Assembly (NCBI RefSeq): GCF_001677335.1
Contig: NZ_LZYB01000002.1
Location: 62,001-126,000 of the forward strand
Length of the DNA stretch: 64,000 nt
Reading direction: 5' to 3'
Origin: Erythrobacter dokdonensis DSW-74
Lineage (GTDB): Bacteria; Pseudomonadota; Alphaproteobacteria; Sphingomonadales; Sphingomonadaceae
The notes below the pieces were generated by a model. The model did no database searches. It was not told where the DNA came from and saw only the letters and a program-made list of their open reading frames with translations. The stretch's first letter is position 1; each line of letters begins with the position of its first letter. Made by a program: the position numbers and the translations under genes. Below are positions 1 to 8,132 of the stretch, piece by piece.

Positions 1-814
1 TGAGCTCGGCAAGCTGGCGTTCGAGCGCCGGCAGGATCCCTCCTGCAATGATCCGTTCGGCCTGCGCAGCCGCGCCGGCGGCACCGGAGATCCCGCTCGC
101 GGCGAGCGGGCCGGCATAGCTGTCGCTTGCCTGGGCAAGGCTGGCCTCCATCTGGGCGATCGCCTTGTCGAGCAGGAAGGCGGGCGGCACGAGCCCCATG
201 CCACGCGCGGAGCGGATCCGGTCGCGCTCGCCATCGAGGATCGCGGGCACCTCGGCCAGGCGATCCATGTAGGGGCCGACATCCTCGCTCGTCTTCAGGG
301 GTTGGGTCGAACCGAAGAAGCGCGGCAGATCAAGATAGCCGCCGACATTCTGGATCACCACGTAGGGCGCGTTGCGCCAGCTGCCGACGGCCACATCGCC
401 ATAGGGCATGGCCATGCCTTCAAGCGCCTTGGAAAAGGCGGTGTCGACCACTTCAAAGCCGATCTGCTGGTCGCTGGTCAGACCTTCCTTGGGGAAGGCG
501 CGGGCTTCGGCCACGAGATCCTTGAGGGTCGTCGCATAATCGCTGCGCCCTTCCTCGCCCGGCGTGCCGAAGGTTGCGCGCCATGCGGCATATTCGCCGG
601 TATCGACGCCCAGCCCGGTCGCGCGACCCGGTTCATGGGCAAGCATCCGGTAGGCGATCGCATCGAGCGCGGCGTCGGCATCGAGCCCGGCAATCGCGCT
701 GCTGCCGGGCCTGGCCTGGCTGCGCGCGCAGGCTGGCAGGAGGGCGAGGGCGGAGACACCGCCAAGCCCGGCAAGGGCCTGGCGGCGGGTGAAATCGGCA
801 AATCTCTCTCTCAT
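1..814 (-). CDS. DUF885 family protein with Tat-type signal (3' end outside window)
   Basis: The reading frame runs from an ATG at 814 off the left edge, so only the first 271 residues are visible. The N-terminus has a twin-arginine motif (TRRQAL) followed by a hydrophobic stretch ending in LLPAC, which suggests Tat export and possibly lipidation. The sequence after it (DADAALDAIAYRMLAHEPGRA and the region with GSWRNAPYVVIQN) resembles the N-terminal half of DUF885 proteins, which are usually about 600 residues long. These are exported proteins of uncertain activity, some related to metallopeptidases; the metal-binding part would lie outside the window, so activity cannot be judged. The gene is transcribed away from the DUF3597 gene. 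Confidence 0.75.
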   Translation of the reverse strand, partial: MRERFADFTRRQALAGLGGVSALALLPACARSQARPGSSAIAGLDADAALDAIAYRMLAHEPGRATGLGVDTGEYAAWRATFGTPGEEGRSDYATTLKDLVAEARAFPKEGLTSDQQIGFEVVDTAFSKALEGMAMPYGDVAVGSWRNAPYVVIQNVGGYLDLPRFFGSTQPLKTSEDVGPYMDRLAEVPAILDGERDRIRSARGMGLVPPAFLLDKAIAQMEASLAQASDSYAGPLAASGISGAAGAAAQAERIIAGGILPALERQLAEL

Positions 815-865
815 GGCGACTTGGCTTACCGCCAGGTCGATGCGAGTCAATCGCCGGGACTGCAA

Positions 866-1234
866 TCAGTCCTTGAGAATGCCCGTCACCTTGCCGCCTT
901 CGAGCGCCAGCAGATTGAGCACGGCATGATGCAGCGCGATGTTCTGCTCGGCGGTGCCTTCGTAATCGGTCATGCCTAGTTCGCCGGCCAGTTCCTTGCG
1001 GTTCCCGTAGCTTGGATCAATCCCGACCATCTTCATCAGATCCACGATCGAGGTCTTCCAGTTGTACTTGTCGGCGTCGGGCATGGCGGCGATGCGGGCC
1101 ATCATCTCTTCTTCGCTGATCGCTGCAGCGGGAACCGTCGGCTCGGCTGCAGCAGGCGCTGGTGCCGCGGCCTTCTTCTCCTCCTTGCCAGAGCCAAAGA
1201 TCGCATTCTTGATTGAACTGAAAATACCCATCAT
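866..1234 (-). CDS. DUF3597 domain-containing protein
   Basis: A 122-residue protein. It starts MMGIFSSIKNAIFG, continues with an Ala/Pro-rich linker (about residues 20-38), and ends in a helical domain containing YNWKTSIVDLMKMVGIDPSYGNR and a C-terminal segment rich in Leu and His. This arrangement matches the DUF3597 family, small cytoplasmic proteins of unknown function common in proteobacteria. ATG at 1234 and ATG at 1231 are both possible starts. There is no signal peptide. It stands alone between the DUF885 gene on the same strand and a small plus-strand gene, and nothing in the context points to a specific role. Confidence 0.85.
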   Translation of the reverse strand: MMGIFSSIKNAIFGSGKEEKKAAAPAPAAAEPTVPAAAISEEEMMARIAAMPDADKYNWKTSIVDLMKMVGIDPSYGNRKELAGELGMTDYEGTAEQNIALHHAVLNLLALEGGKVTGILKD

Positions 1235-1344
1235 AGCCTCCCTTGCGCCGTCCCCTTGCTGCCCGGGCCAGCAATAGAGCCGGATTGTTCCGGCCCGATT
1301 ACAACCCCGCTCGCAAAGGCTAGCTTGCTGGAGCCCCTTTCACA

Positions 1345-1557
1345 ATGACCGATATCGTCCTCTCGATCGTGATGCTCGCCGCCCTTGCTCTGCTGGCAGG
1401 GGCCTTTGTCCTGTGGCGACGCACCGGGCAGGTCAAGCAGCCTGCGCTGATGGTGCTGCTGGCCGTAATCGCGGTGATCAACGTGCTGATCTGGACGGTT
1501 CCGACCAAGGACGGCGCTGCACCGGTCGAGCAGATCAAGGCCGCCGGCGAGGGCTAG
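1345..1557 (+). CDS. small membrane protein of unknown function
   Basis: A 70-residue ORF with two predicted membrane segments, about residues 4-24 (IVLSIVMLAALALLAGAFVLW) and 33-51 (PALMVLLAVIAVINVLIWTV). They are separated by a short basic loop (RRTGQVKQ), which predicts that loop on the cytoplasmic side. A GGAG sequence lies 11 bases before the ATG. I do not recognise a family. Size, hydrophobic pattern and ribosome-binding site support a real gene, but there is no functional context: the neighbours on both sides are on the other strand. Confidence 0.6.
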   Translation: MTDIVLSIVMLAALALLAGAFVLWRRTGQVKQPALMVLLAVIAVINVLIWTVPTKDGAAPVEQIKAAGEG

Positions 1558-1582
1558 GCCTCACCGGCGGCCGCGGTTCATG

Positions 1583-2266
1583 TCATTTGGGGATCTGCCA
1601 GTTCACCGTGTTGCTGTAGCTGCCCGCGACCGGCTTGCCGGTGCCATCGCGCGCGGCAACGAAACGGGCGCGCTTGCTCACGAGTTCGCAGGTCGCCTCG
1701 TCGAGCGCCTTGTGGCCGGTCGAACGGGTGATGGTGCAGCCCGTCACCTTGCCCGCCGCATCGATGGCGAGCGTGAAGCCGGCCTTCCCGCTCAACCCCT
1801 CGCGGATCCAGCGGCTGCGATAGTCGCTGTCGGTCACCCAGCGCCCCGGATTGCCGCGAGGGCTGGCCGCCACCGGATCGAAGGGCGATGCTGAGGGTGC
1901 CGGGCCGGGGATGCCGAAATCCACCGGGACGCTGATTGGACCGGTCAGCTCGCCTGCGCCGGGCAGGGTCTGGATCGGGGTGTTGCTGCCCAGATCGACG
2001 GGGATGGTGTCGGGCCGGGTGATGGTGGTGGTCGTGCTCGTCTGCGGCTGCTGGTTGGTGGTGGTGACCGGTTCGACCGGATCGGGCGGGGGCGGGGGGA
2101 TCGGGATCGGCTTGACGGTAAAGCCCGTGAGCGGCTTCGGCTTGTCCTCGATCACGACCGTGACCGCGAGGCCGACCACCAGCAGCGCGGCGACGGCGGC
2201 GGGGATGCCGATCGCTCCGGCGAGCGCTGCGGGATTGGGACGGCGGCTCTGGGAAGCATAGGTCAT
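1583..2266 (-). CDS. TonB family protein (energy transducer)
   Basis: A 227-residue TonB-like protein that would couple the inner-membrane proton motive force to outer-membrane receptors. It has a short cytoplasmic N-terminus, one membrane segment (about residues 15-38), a proline-rich periplasmic region with IPPPPPDP and a Thr/Gln-rich stretch, and a C-terminal domain of about 90 residues (SDYRSRWIREGLSGKAGFTLAIDAAGKVTGCTI and so on) typical of TonB C-terminal folds. I placed the start at the ATG at 2266 because GAGGAG lies just upstream; an in-frame start 54 bases earlier has no such site. No ExbB or ExbD gene is adjacent. Two TonB-dependent receptors elsewhere in the window are possible clients, but this is inference. 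Confidence 0.85.
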   Translation of the reverse strand: MTYASQSRRPNPAALAGAIGIPAAVAALLVVGLAVTVVIEDKPKPLTGFTVKPIPIPPPPPDPVEPVTTTNQQPQTSTTTTITRPDTIPVDLGSNTPIQTLPGAGELTGPISVPVDFGIPGPAPSASPFDPVAASPRGNPGRWVTDSDYRSRWIREGLSGKAGFTLAIDAAGKVTGCTITRSTGHKALDEATCELVSKRARFVAARDGTGKPVAGSYSNTVNWQIPK

Positions 2267-2466
2267 AGGGGGGGCTCCTCTCTCCATTGTCATGGGAGCG
2301 GTCGCCGGAGCGCCTGTCACAAGCAGAAACCCTCCGGCCCCGCTCGGGAGCGAAGGTACTATGACTTTTGCTAGGGACGAAGAACTATCGCGTTGCGTTT
2401 CAGGATGGTTTTGTGTGCTGCCCGCCCGCAGGCGCCCGGAGCGTAGCGGCGGAATAGCGCCGGGGA

Positions 2467-2488
2467 CGCACCCGCGCAGGCGGGTGCG
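2467..2488 (-). terminator. GC-rich hairpin after the alpha/beta hydrolase gene
   Basis: A perfect 9-bp stem, CGCACCCGC paired with GCGGGTGCG, with a 4-base loop, lies 10 bases beyond the stop codon of the minus-strand hydrolase gene. No run of T follows on either strand, so intrinsic termination is plausible rather than certain. It could also act as a mRNA 3' stabiliser. Confidence 0.4.
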
Positions 2489-2498
2489 CCAACGAGAA

Positions 2499-3155
2499 TC
2501 ACTTGATCGGGCAATCCGGCGAGAGGCGGAAGTCGAGGTAATTGTCGACAGAGGCCATCAGCTCTTCAAGTTCGTTCTCGAAGAAGTGGTTGGCGCGCGG
2601 AATTTCCTCGTGGTGGATGGTGATGTGCTTCTGCGTGCGCAGCTTGTCGACCAGCTTCTGCACCGCACCCGGCTGCACCACGGTATCGGCCGCGCCCTGC
2701 ACGAAGATGCCGGAGGCAGGGCAGGGGGCGAGGAATGAAAAGTCGTACATGTTCGCAGGCGGCGCGACCGAGATGAACCCGCGCACCTCTGGGCGGCGCA
2801 TCAGCAATTGCATCCCGATCAGCGCACCGAAGGAATAGCCCGCAATCCAGGTGCTCTGCGCTTCGGGGTGGATCGACTGCACCCAGTCCAGCGCGCTCGC
2901 CGCGTCGGACAATTCGCCCACGCCGGAATCGAAGCTCCCCTGCGAACGCCCCACGCCGCGGAAGTTGAAGCGCAAGGTGGCAAAGCCGCGGTCGGCAAAG
3001 GTCTTGTAGAGCCGCTGCACGATCCGGTCGTTCATCGTGCCGCCGCCTTCGGGGTGCGGGTGCAGGATCATCGCCACCGGCGCACGCGGGCGCGGGGGCG
3101 GGGAGAAACGGCCTTCAAGACGGCCTTCGGGGCCGGGAAAGATGACTGAGGGCAT
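2499..3155 (-). CDS. alpha/beta hydrolase (COG2945-like)
   Basis: A 218-residue predicted serine hydrolase of the short COG2945-like type. The nucleophile elbow is GYSFGA, the acidic residue is likely in QGAADTVV, and the catalytic His in RANHFF near the C-terminus. The N-terminus contains PHPEGGGTMND, typical of this family. The open frame extends much further upstream, but protein similarity begins at the ATG at 3155, about 100 bases from the divergent cysteine desulfurase gene. In many alphaproteobacteria such a hydrolase sits next to or inside iron-sulfur (suf) gene groups, which fits its place beside two cysteine desulfurases. Substrate unknown. Confidence 0.85.
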   Translation of the reverse strand: MPSVIFPGPEGRLEGRFSPPPRPRAPVAMILHPHPEGGGTMNDRIVQRLYKTFADRGFATLRFNFRGVGRSQGSFDSGVGELSDAASALDWVQSIHPEAQSTWIAGYSFGALIGMQLLMRRPEVRGFISVAPPANMYDFSFLAPCPASGIFVQGAADTVVQPGAVQKLVDKLRTQKHITIHHEEIPRANHFFENELEELMASVDNYLDFRLSPDCPIK

Positions 3156-3257
3156 CGGTAAGCCTTGAAATCGAGGAGTGTAAACGGGAAGCCGCGCCGG
3201 GTGGCGCTTGCCATTGCGCGCTCTATATAGGCGCGAACGCGCAAATCGCAATTTTTT

Positions 3258-4262
3258 GTGAGGATCCCAGCCATTCCCGAACGGGTCTATCTCGATCATG
3301 CCGCCACATCGCCGCTGCGCCCCGAAGCCAAGGCTGCGATGGAAGAGGGATTTGCCATCTGGGCGAACCCCTCCAGCCCCCACGCCGAAGGCCGCCGGGC
3401 ACGCGCCGCGCTGGAGGACGCGCGCGAGCGGATCAGGCGGGCGCTGGGGTGGGAGGGCGAGCTGATCTTCACCTCCGGCGCGAGCGAGGCGCTGTGGATT
3501 GCGCTCAACCGGGCGAAGGCGAAGCGGCGGATCGTCAGCGCTGTCGAACATGACGCGGTGTTCCGGGCCGCGCCCGATGCGACCGTGTTCACCGGCGAAG
3601 AAGTTCTTGATGCGCAAACGCTGGTCTCCATCCAGCACGTCAATTCGGAAACCGGCACGATCAATCCGGTGAGCGACACCGCGGCGACCCTTGGCGATAG
3701 CGGGGCGGTCCTGCTGTCCGATTGCGCGCAATCCGCCGGTAAGCTGGCGCTACCCGATGCCCACATGATCGTGGTCAGCGCCCACAAGCTCGGCGGGCCG
3801 ATCGGGGTGGGCGCCCTGCTAGTGCGGGACTTCAATCTGCTCGAACCCTCGGGCGGGCATGAACGCGGCTACCGGCAGGGAACGGAGAACCTGCCGGGCG
3901 CAATGGGCATGGCAGCGGCATTGGAGGCGGGTGAATGGAGCACCACGTCCGCCCAGCGCGCGCTATTCGCCGAGAGCGTCGCAGCGCACCGCCTGACTAT
4001 CGGCGAGCAGGTCGATTACATTTTTGCCCTGGCCCACCCTTCGATCAGCGCGCAGGCGCTGCTGATCCGATTGGACGGACAAGGCTTTGCGGTTTCGGCA
4101 GGCAGCGCGTGTTCTTCGGGGACCTTGAAGAAAAGCCGGGTGCTCGATGCTTTCGGCGTCCCCGACGATGTCGCCGCACGAACCATCCGGGTGAGCATCG
4201 GCTGGAACACCACGCCGCAGGAGCTGGAGCGTTTCAGCGAGGCCTGGAGATCGCTCGCATGA
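3258..4262 (+). CDS. cysteine desulfurase family protein (first of a tandem pair)
   Basis: A 334-residue class V aminotransferase-fold, PLP-dependent enzyme expected to release sulfur from cysteine as a protein persulfide. The start is a GTG at 3258. Visible features are the N-terminal VYLDHAATSPLRPEA, the PLP-lysine in SAHKLGGPIGVGAL, and the active-site cysteine loop SAGSACSSGT. It is slightly shorter than typical IscS/NifS. Its TGA overlaps the ATG of the next gene (ATGA), so the two paralogues should be translated together. It may supply sulfur for the ferredoxin cluster or another Fe-S or thio-cofactor system. It is less conserved around the active site than its partner, so a diverged role is possible. 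Confidence 0.88.
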   Translation: MRIPAIPERVYLDHAATSPLRPEAKAAMEEGFAIWANPSSPHAEGRRARAALEDARERIRRALGWEGELIFTSGASEALWIALNRAKAKRRIVSAVEHDAVFRAAPDATVFTGEEVLDAQTLVSIQHVNSETGTINPVSDTAATLGDSGAVLLSDCAQSAGKLALPDAHMIVVSAHKLGGPIGVGALLVRDFNLLEPSGGHERGYRQGTENLPGAMGMAAALEAGEWSTTSAQRALFAESVAAHRLTIGEQVDYIFALAHPSISAQALLIRLDGQGFAVSAGSACSSGTLKKSRVLDAFGVPDDVAARTIRVSIGWNTTPQELERFSEAWRSLA

Positions 4263-5359
4263 TCTACCTCGACTATCAGGCCACAACCCCGCTTGCGCCC
4301 GAAGCGCGCGAGGCGATGCTGCGCTGGCTCGGCGGGCCTGACAGCGACACCTTCGGCAATCCCCATTCGCCGCACCGGATGGGCCGGATGGCGGCAGCGG
4401 CGGTCGAGGCGGCGCGCGAGCAGGTCGCCGGGCTGATGCCCGCAGGCGGACAGGTGGTGTTCACCTCCGGCGCGACCGAGGCGCTCAACATGGTGCTGCT
4501 GGGCACCCCCGGCGATGTCATCACCTTCGCCACCGAACATGCCGCCGTGCTTGATTGCGCCCGCGCCATCGAGGCTCAAGGGCGGCGCTTTACCGTACTT
4601 CCCGTTCTGCCCGATGGGCGCGCGGATCTGGACGCGCTCGGGGCCGCGATCACGCCGAATACGGGGCTGGTCGCGATCATGGCGGTCAATAACGAGATCG
4701 GGGTCATCCATCCGCTCGCCGAGGCCATTGCTATTGCCCGTGCAGCGGGCGCAAAGGTGCTGGTCGACGCGGTCCAGGCCTTCGGTAGACTGCCCTTGAC
4801 CCCCTTCAGCCCCGACTTCATCGCCGTCTCGGCCCACAAGATCCACGGTCCCAAGGGCGTTGGCGCCTTGTGGATCGGCCCCGATGCGCCAGCGCCGCGG
4901 CCGCTGCTGTGGGGCGGCGGACAGGAGGCCCGCCTGCGCTCTGGCACCCTTTCAGCCGCCCTTTGCGCCGGGTTCGGGGCGGCTTCGCGGCTCGTCACGG
5001 GGGGGCTGGAGGAGCAGATGTTTCACGTGAAACATTTGCGGAACATCGCCCGGGGACTGTTCGACGGCTGGACCGTCAACGGCTCCATCGAACACCGCTG
5101 GCACGGCAATCTCAACATCCGGCGCGATGGCCTGGACGTTGCCCGGCTGATGAGCGATTGTCGCAATGTCATGTTCTCGGCCGGCTCGGCCTGCGCCAGC
5201 GGATCGGGACGGCCCAGCCATGTCCTCAAGGCGATCGGGCTGACCGACCCGCAAGCAAAGTCCTCTATCCGGCTCGGCTTCGGACGCTATACGACCCCCG
5301 AGGATATCGAAACCGCCGCCGCCGCGATTCTCGCCGCCGCGAAGGAGCAGGGCCTGTGA
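4259..5359 (+). CDS. cysteine desulfurase (second of a tandem pair, contains parS)
   Basis: A 366-residue NifS/IscS-like PLP enzyme. It opens MIYLDYQATTPLAPEA, has the PLP-lysine in SAHKIHGPKGVGALW and the catalytic cysteine in SAGSACASGSGRPSH. The start is the ATG at 4259, which overlaps the previous stop; the open frame upstream of it is only a shadow of the first paralogue. The 3' end overlaps the GTG of the ferredoxin gene. Around residues 254-259 the protein reads MFHVKH, the in-frame translation of a parS site, placed in what is probably a surface segment. The three-gene translational coupling suggests a sulfur-mobilising unit. Confidence 0.92.
   Translation: MIYLDYQATTPLAPEAREAMLRWLGGPDSDTFGNPHSPHRMGRMAAAAVEAAREQVAGLMPAGGQVVFTSGATEALNMVLLGTPGDVITFATEHAAVLDCARAIEAQGRRFTVLPVLPDGRADLDALGAAITPNTGLVAIMAVNNEIGVIHPLAEAIAIARAAGAKVLVDAVQAFGRLPLTPFSPDFIAVSAHKIHGPKGVGALWIGPDAPAPRPLLWGGGQEARLRSGTLSAALCAGFGAASRLVTGGLEEQMFHVKHLRNIARGLFDGWTVNGSIEHRWHGNLNIRRDGLDVARLMSDCRNVMFSAGSACASGSGRPSHVLKAIGLTDPQAKSSIRLGFGRYTTPEDIETAAAAILAAAKEQGL
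5019..5034. other. parS: parS centromere site inside a coding region
   Basis: The 16-bp palindrome TGTTTCACGTGAAACA matches the known consensus for chromosomal parS, the binding site of ParB in chromosome segregation. The palindrome extends to 18 bp (5018-5035). It lies in frame within the second cysteine desulfurase gene, encoding MFHVKH. A second perfect copy lies at 17492-17507. Bacterial parS sites cluster near the replication origin. Confidence 0.93.
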
Positions 5360-5691
5360 GCATCACCATCACCTTCATCGACCCCCACGGCAAGCCGGTG
5401 ACAGCAAGCGCCGAGGCGGGCGACAGCCTGCTGCGCGTCGGCCAGGCGGCAGGCCTGCCGCTGGAGGGCACATGCGAGGGGCAGATGGCCTGTTCGACCT
5501 GCCACGTGATCGTCGCTGCCGACTGGTTCGACCGCCTGCCGCCCGCTTCGGAGGAAGAAGAGGACATGCTCGATTTCGCGGCCGGTGCGCGGCGCACGAG
5601 CCGCCTGTCGTGCCAGATCGAACTGACCGGCGAAATAGATGGGCTGACCGTCCGCGTGCCTTCCGAAAGCAATGACCTCAGGCGCATGTAA
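5356..5691 (+). CDS. [2Fe-2S] ferredoxin (adrenodoxin/vertebrate-type)
   Basis: A 111-residue electron carrier of the adrenodoxin/putidaredoxin type. The four cluster ligands are Cys40, Cys46, Cys49 and Cys86 (pattern C-x5-C-x2-C-x36-C), within EGTCEGQMACSTCH and RLSCQ. The start is a GTG overlapping the TGA of the upstream cysteine desulfurase, so it is the third gene of a tightly coupled unit. It could serve Fe-S assembly, as Fdx does in isc operons, or donate electrons to a cytochrome P450; the operon context favours Fe-S or sulfur metabolism. Confidence 0.92.
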   Translation: MSITITFIDPHGKPVTASAEAGDSLLRVGQAAGLPLEGTCEGQMACSTCHVIVAADWFDRLPPASEEEEDMLDFAAGARRTSRLSCQIELTGEIDGLTVRVPSESNDLRRM

Positions 5692-5752
5692 TAGGCTCAA
5701 CCCTGTGGAAAGCCCTCTCCCTCGCGCGGGCGGTGATTGCTAGACGGGGGGC

Positions 5753-8047
5753 ATGTCCGTTTCCGATACCACCGAGCCTGACGACAGCTTCGATGCCATC
5801 GTCGATGCCCCGTTCGATGCCGCTCTGTCCGAGCGTTATCTCGTCTATGCGCTGTCGACCATCACCGCGCGTTCGTTGCCCGATCTGCGCGACGGGCTGA
5901 AGCCCGTCCACCGTCGCCTCTTGTGGGCGATGCGGCAATTGAAGCTCGACCCATCCAGCGCCTTCAAGAAGTCGGCCCGCGTGGTCGGTGATGTGATCGG
6001 CAAGTATCACCCGCATGGGGATGCGAGCGTTTATGACGCGATGGTGCGCTTGGCGCAGGATTTCGCGCTGCGTTACCCGCTGGTCGAAGGGCAGGGGAAC
6101 TTCGGCAATGTCGATGGCGATAACGCCGCGGCCTACCGCTATACCGAAGCGCGCCTGACCAAAACCGCCTTGGAACTGATGGCGGGGCTCGATGAAGGCA
6201 CGGTCGATTTTATCCCGACCTATAATGGCGAGGAGATCGAGCCCGAGATCTTTCCGGGCCTGTTCCCCAACCTGCTGGCCAATGGCGCGAGCGGGATTGC
6301 GGTGGGCATGGCGACGAGCATTCCCAGCCACAATGTCGCAGAGATCATCGACGCGACGCTCGAACTGATCGACAATCCCCACGTCACCCACGAACGCCTG
6401 ATGGAGCTGTTCCACGGCCCCGATTTCGCCACCGGCGGCCAGGTGGTCGATAGCCCTGCGGCCATCGCCGAGGCCTATCGCACCGGGCGCGGCAGCTTCC
6501 GGCTGCGCGGGCGCTTCCATGCCCCCGAGGCGAAAGACCCCGCCGATATCGAGGCCGGGGTCGAGCGGCTGGGCGGCGGGCAATGGCAGCTTGTCATCTC
6601 GGAAATTCCCTATCAGGTGCCCAAGGGCAAGCTGATCGAGCAGATCGCCCAGGCAATCGTCGACAAGAAGCTCCCCATCCTCGAGGACGTGCGCGACGAA
6701 AGCGACGAGGCAATCCGCATCATCCTGGTGCCCAAGAGCCGCAATGTCGATCCGGATCTGCTCAAGGAAAGCCTGTTCAAGCTGACCGATCTGGAGACCC
6801 GCTTCGGACTCAATCTGAACGTGCTCGATGCGACCCGCACGCCGATGGTGATGGGGCTGAAGGAGTTGCTCGACCACTGGACGGTGTCGCAGATCGACAT
6901 CCTCCAGCGCCGCGCGCGGCACCGGCTCGACCAGATCGAAAAGCGGCTGGAGCTGGTCCGCGGCTATATCATTGCCTTCCTCAATCTCGACCGGGTGATC
7001 GAGATCATCCGCACCGAGGACGAGCCCAAGCCGGTGATGATGGCCGAATTCGACCTCACCGACCGGCAGGCCGAGGCGATCCTCAACATGCGGCTGCGGT
7101 CTTTGCGCAAGCTGGAGGAAATGCAGCTTCGCAAGGAGCAGGACGAACTGCTGGCCGAGCAGGACGAGCTCGAGAAGCTGCTCGAAAGCCCGGCCCGCCA
7201 GCGCACGCGGCTCAAGCGCGACCTCAAGGCCCTGCGCAAGGATTATGCCGAGGATACGGCGCTGGGCCGTCGCCGGACGCTGATTGCCGAGGCCGCGCCC
7301 ACAGTCGAATTCAGCATGGACGCGATGATCGAGAAGGCGCCGGTGACCGTGATCCTCAGCCAGAAGGGCTGGATCCGTGCGGCCAGCGGGCACGTGCCCC
7401 TCGATCAGGAATTCAAGTACAAGGAAGGCGACGGGCTCGCCTTCATCGCTCATGCGCAGACCACCGACAAGCTGCTGCTGGCGGCATCGGACGGGCGCTT
7501 TTTCACGCTCGGCTGCGACAAGCTGCCCGGCGCGCGCGGTTTCGGCGAGCCGGTGCGCACCATGATCGACCTCGAAAGCGAGGCCACGGTCGTCGCGATG
7601 CTGGTGCATCGCCCGGGCGGAAAGCTGCTGCTCGCCTCGAGCCTTGGCAAGGGTTTTGTCGCTGAGACAAACGAACTGCTCGCGGAAACCCGGAAAGGCC
7701 GGCAGGTGGTGAACCTGAAGGATGGTGCAAGGCTGACGGTGATCCGTCCGATTGCAGAGGGCCACGATCATGTCGCCTGCGTCGGCGACAACCGTAAGCT
7801 GGTGGTGTTCAACCTCGAGGAACTGCCTGTCATGGCGCGCGGGCAGGGGGTGCAATTGCAACGCTATCGTGACGGCGGGCTGTCGGATGCGACCACCTTT
7901 GTCCTTGCCGACGGGTTGAGCTGGCAGATGGGCGGTTCGGGCGAACGCACCCGCACCGAAACCGAGATCCGCATGTGGAAGGTTGCCCGCGGCGCGGCCG
8001 GACGTATGCCGCCGACCGGCTTTCCCAAGTCGAACCGCTTCGACTGA
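5753..8047 (+). CDS. parC: DNA topoisomerase IV subunit A
   Basis: A 764-residue type IIA topoisomerase subunit that decatenates daughter chromosomes with ParE. The breakage-reunion domain fills about residues 20-480, with the catalytic tyrosine at 130 in [11 protein letters not shown], and the C-terminal domain has beta-pinwheel-type repeats (for example [24 protein letters not shown] and [16 protein letters not shown]). The length and the short C-terminal domain favour ParC over GyrA, and no clear GyrA-box was seen. In the quinolone-determining region ([15 protein letters not shown]) the positions equivalent to E. coli ParC Ser80 and Glu84 are Ala91 and Asp95. It is probably a single gene, 61 bp after the ferredoxin. 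Confidence 0.95.
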   Translation: MSVSDTTEPDDSFDAIVDAPFDAALSERYLVYALSTITARSLPDLRDGLKPVHRRLLWAMRQLKLDPSSAFKKSARVVGDVIGKYHPHGDASVYDAMVRLAQDFALRYPLVEGQGNFGNVDGDNAAAYRYTEARLTKTALELMAGLDEGTVDFIPTYNGEEIEPEIFPGLFPNLLANGASGIAVGMATSIPSHNVAEIIDATLELIDNPHVTHERLMELFHGPDFATGGQVVDSPAAIAEAYRTGRGSFRLRGRFHAPEAKDPADIEAGVERLGGGQWQLVISEIPYQVPKGKLIEQIAQAIVDKKLPILEDVRDESDEAIRIILVPKSRNVDPDLLKESLFKLTDLETRFGLNLNVLDATRTPMVMGLKELLDHWTVSQIDILQRRARHRLDQIEKRLELVRGYIIAFLNLDRVIEIIRTEDEPKPVMMAEFDLTDRQAEAILNMRLRSLRKLEEMQLRKEQDELLAEQDELEKLLESPARQRTRLKRDLKALRKDYAEDTALGRRRTLIAEAAPTVEFSMDAMIEKAPVTVILSQKGWIRAASGHVPLDQEFKYKEGDGLAFIAHAQTTDKLLLAASDGRFFTLGCDKLPGARGFGEPVRTMIDLESEATVVAMLVHRPGGKLLLASSLGKGFVAETNELLAETRKGRQVVNLKDGARLTVIRPIAEGHDHVACVGDNRKLVVFNLEELPVMARGQGVQLQRYRDGGLSDATTFVLADGLSWQMGGSGERTRTETEIRMWKVARGAAGRMPPTGFPKSNRFD

Positions 8048-8072
8048 GGGGCCAGCCTGCCCCTACGAGAAA

Positions 8073-8105
8073 GGCCGCGGCCGCCCTTGGGGGGTGACCG
8101 CGGCC
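8073..8105 (-). terminator. hairpin between convergent parC and exported-protein genes
   Basis: An 8-bp perfect stem, GGCCGCGG with CCGCGGCC, encloses a 17-base segment that can pair further (a C-rich run facing a G-run). On the minus strand it is followed by TTTCT, so it should mainly end transcription of the gene whose stop lies at 8133. It sits between convergent genes and may also block read-through from parC. Confidence 0.6.
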
Positions 8106-8132
8106 CTGTGCCTCGCGCGATGCGAAACTGAA

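Noticed and set aside
2499..3731. A long N-terminal extension of the alpha/beta hydrolase
   Set aside because: The extension runs antisense through the first cysteine desulfurase and lacks similarity to hydrolases; the true start is at 3155.
7384..7393. Other CACGTG-containing sequences as parS sites
   Set aside because: CACGTG within parC and a few other genes is not flanked by TGTTT and AAACA, so these are ordinary coding sequence.
5678..7861. A 727-codon open frame antisense to parC
   Set aside because: It lies fully over parC, has no recognisable domain, and its composition (His, Asp, Leu, Arg rich) is what high-GC codon bias gives on the opposite strand.
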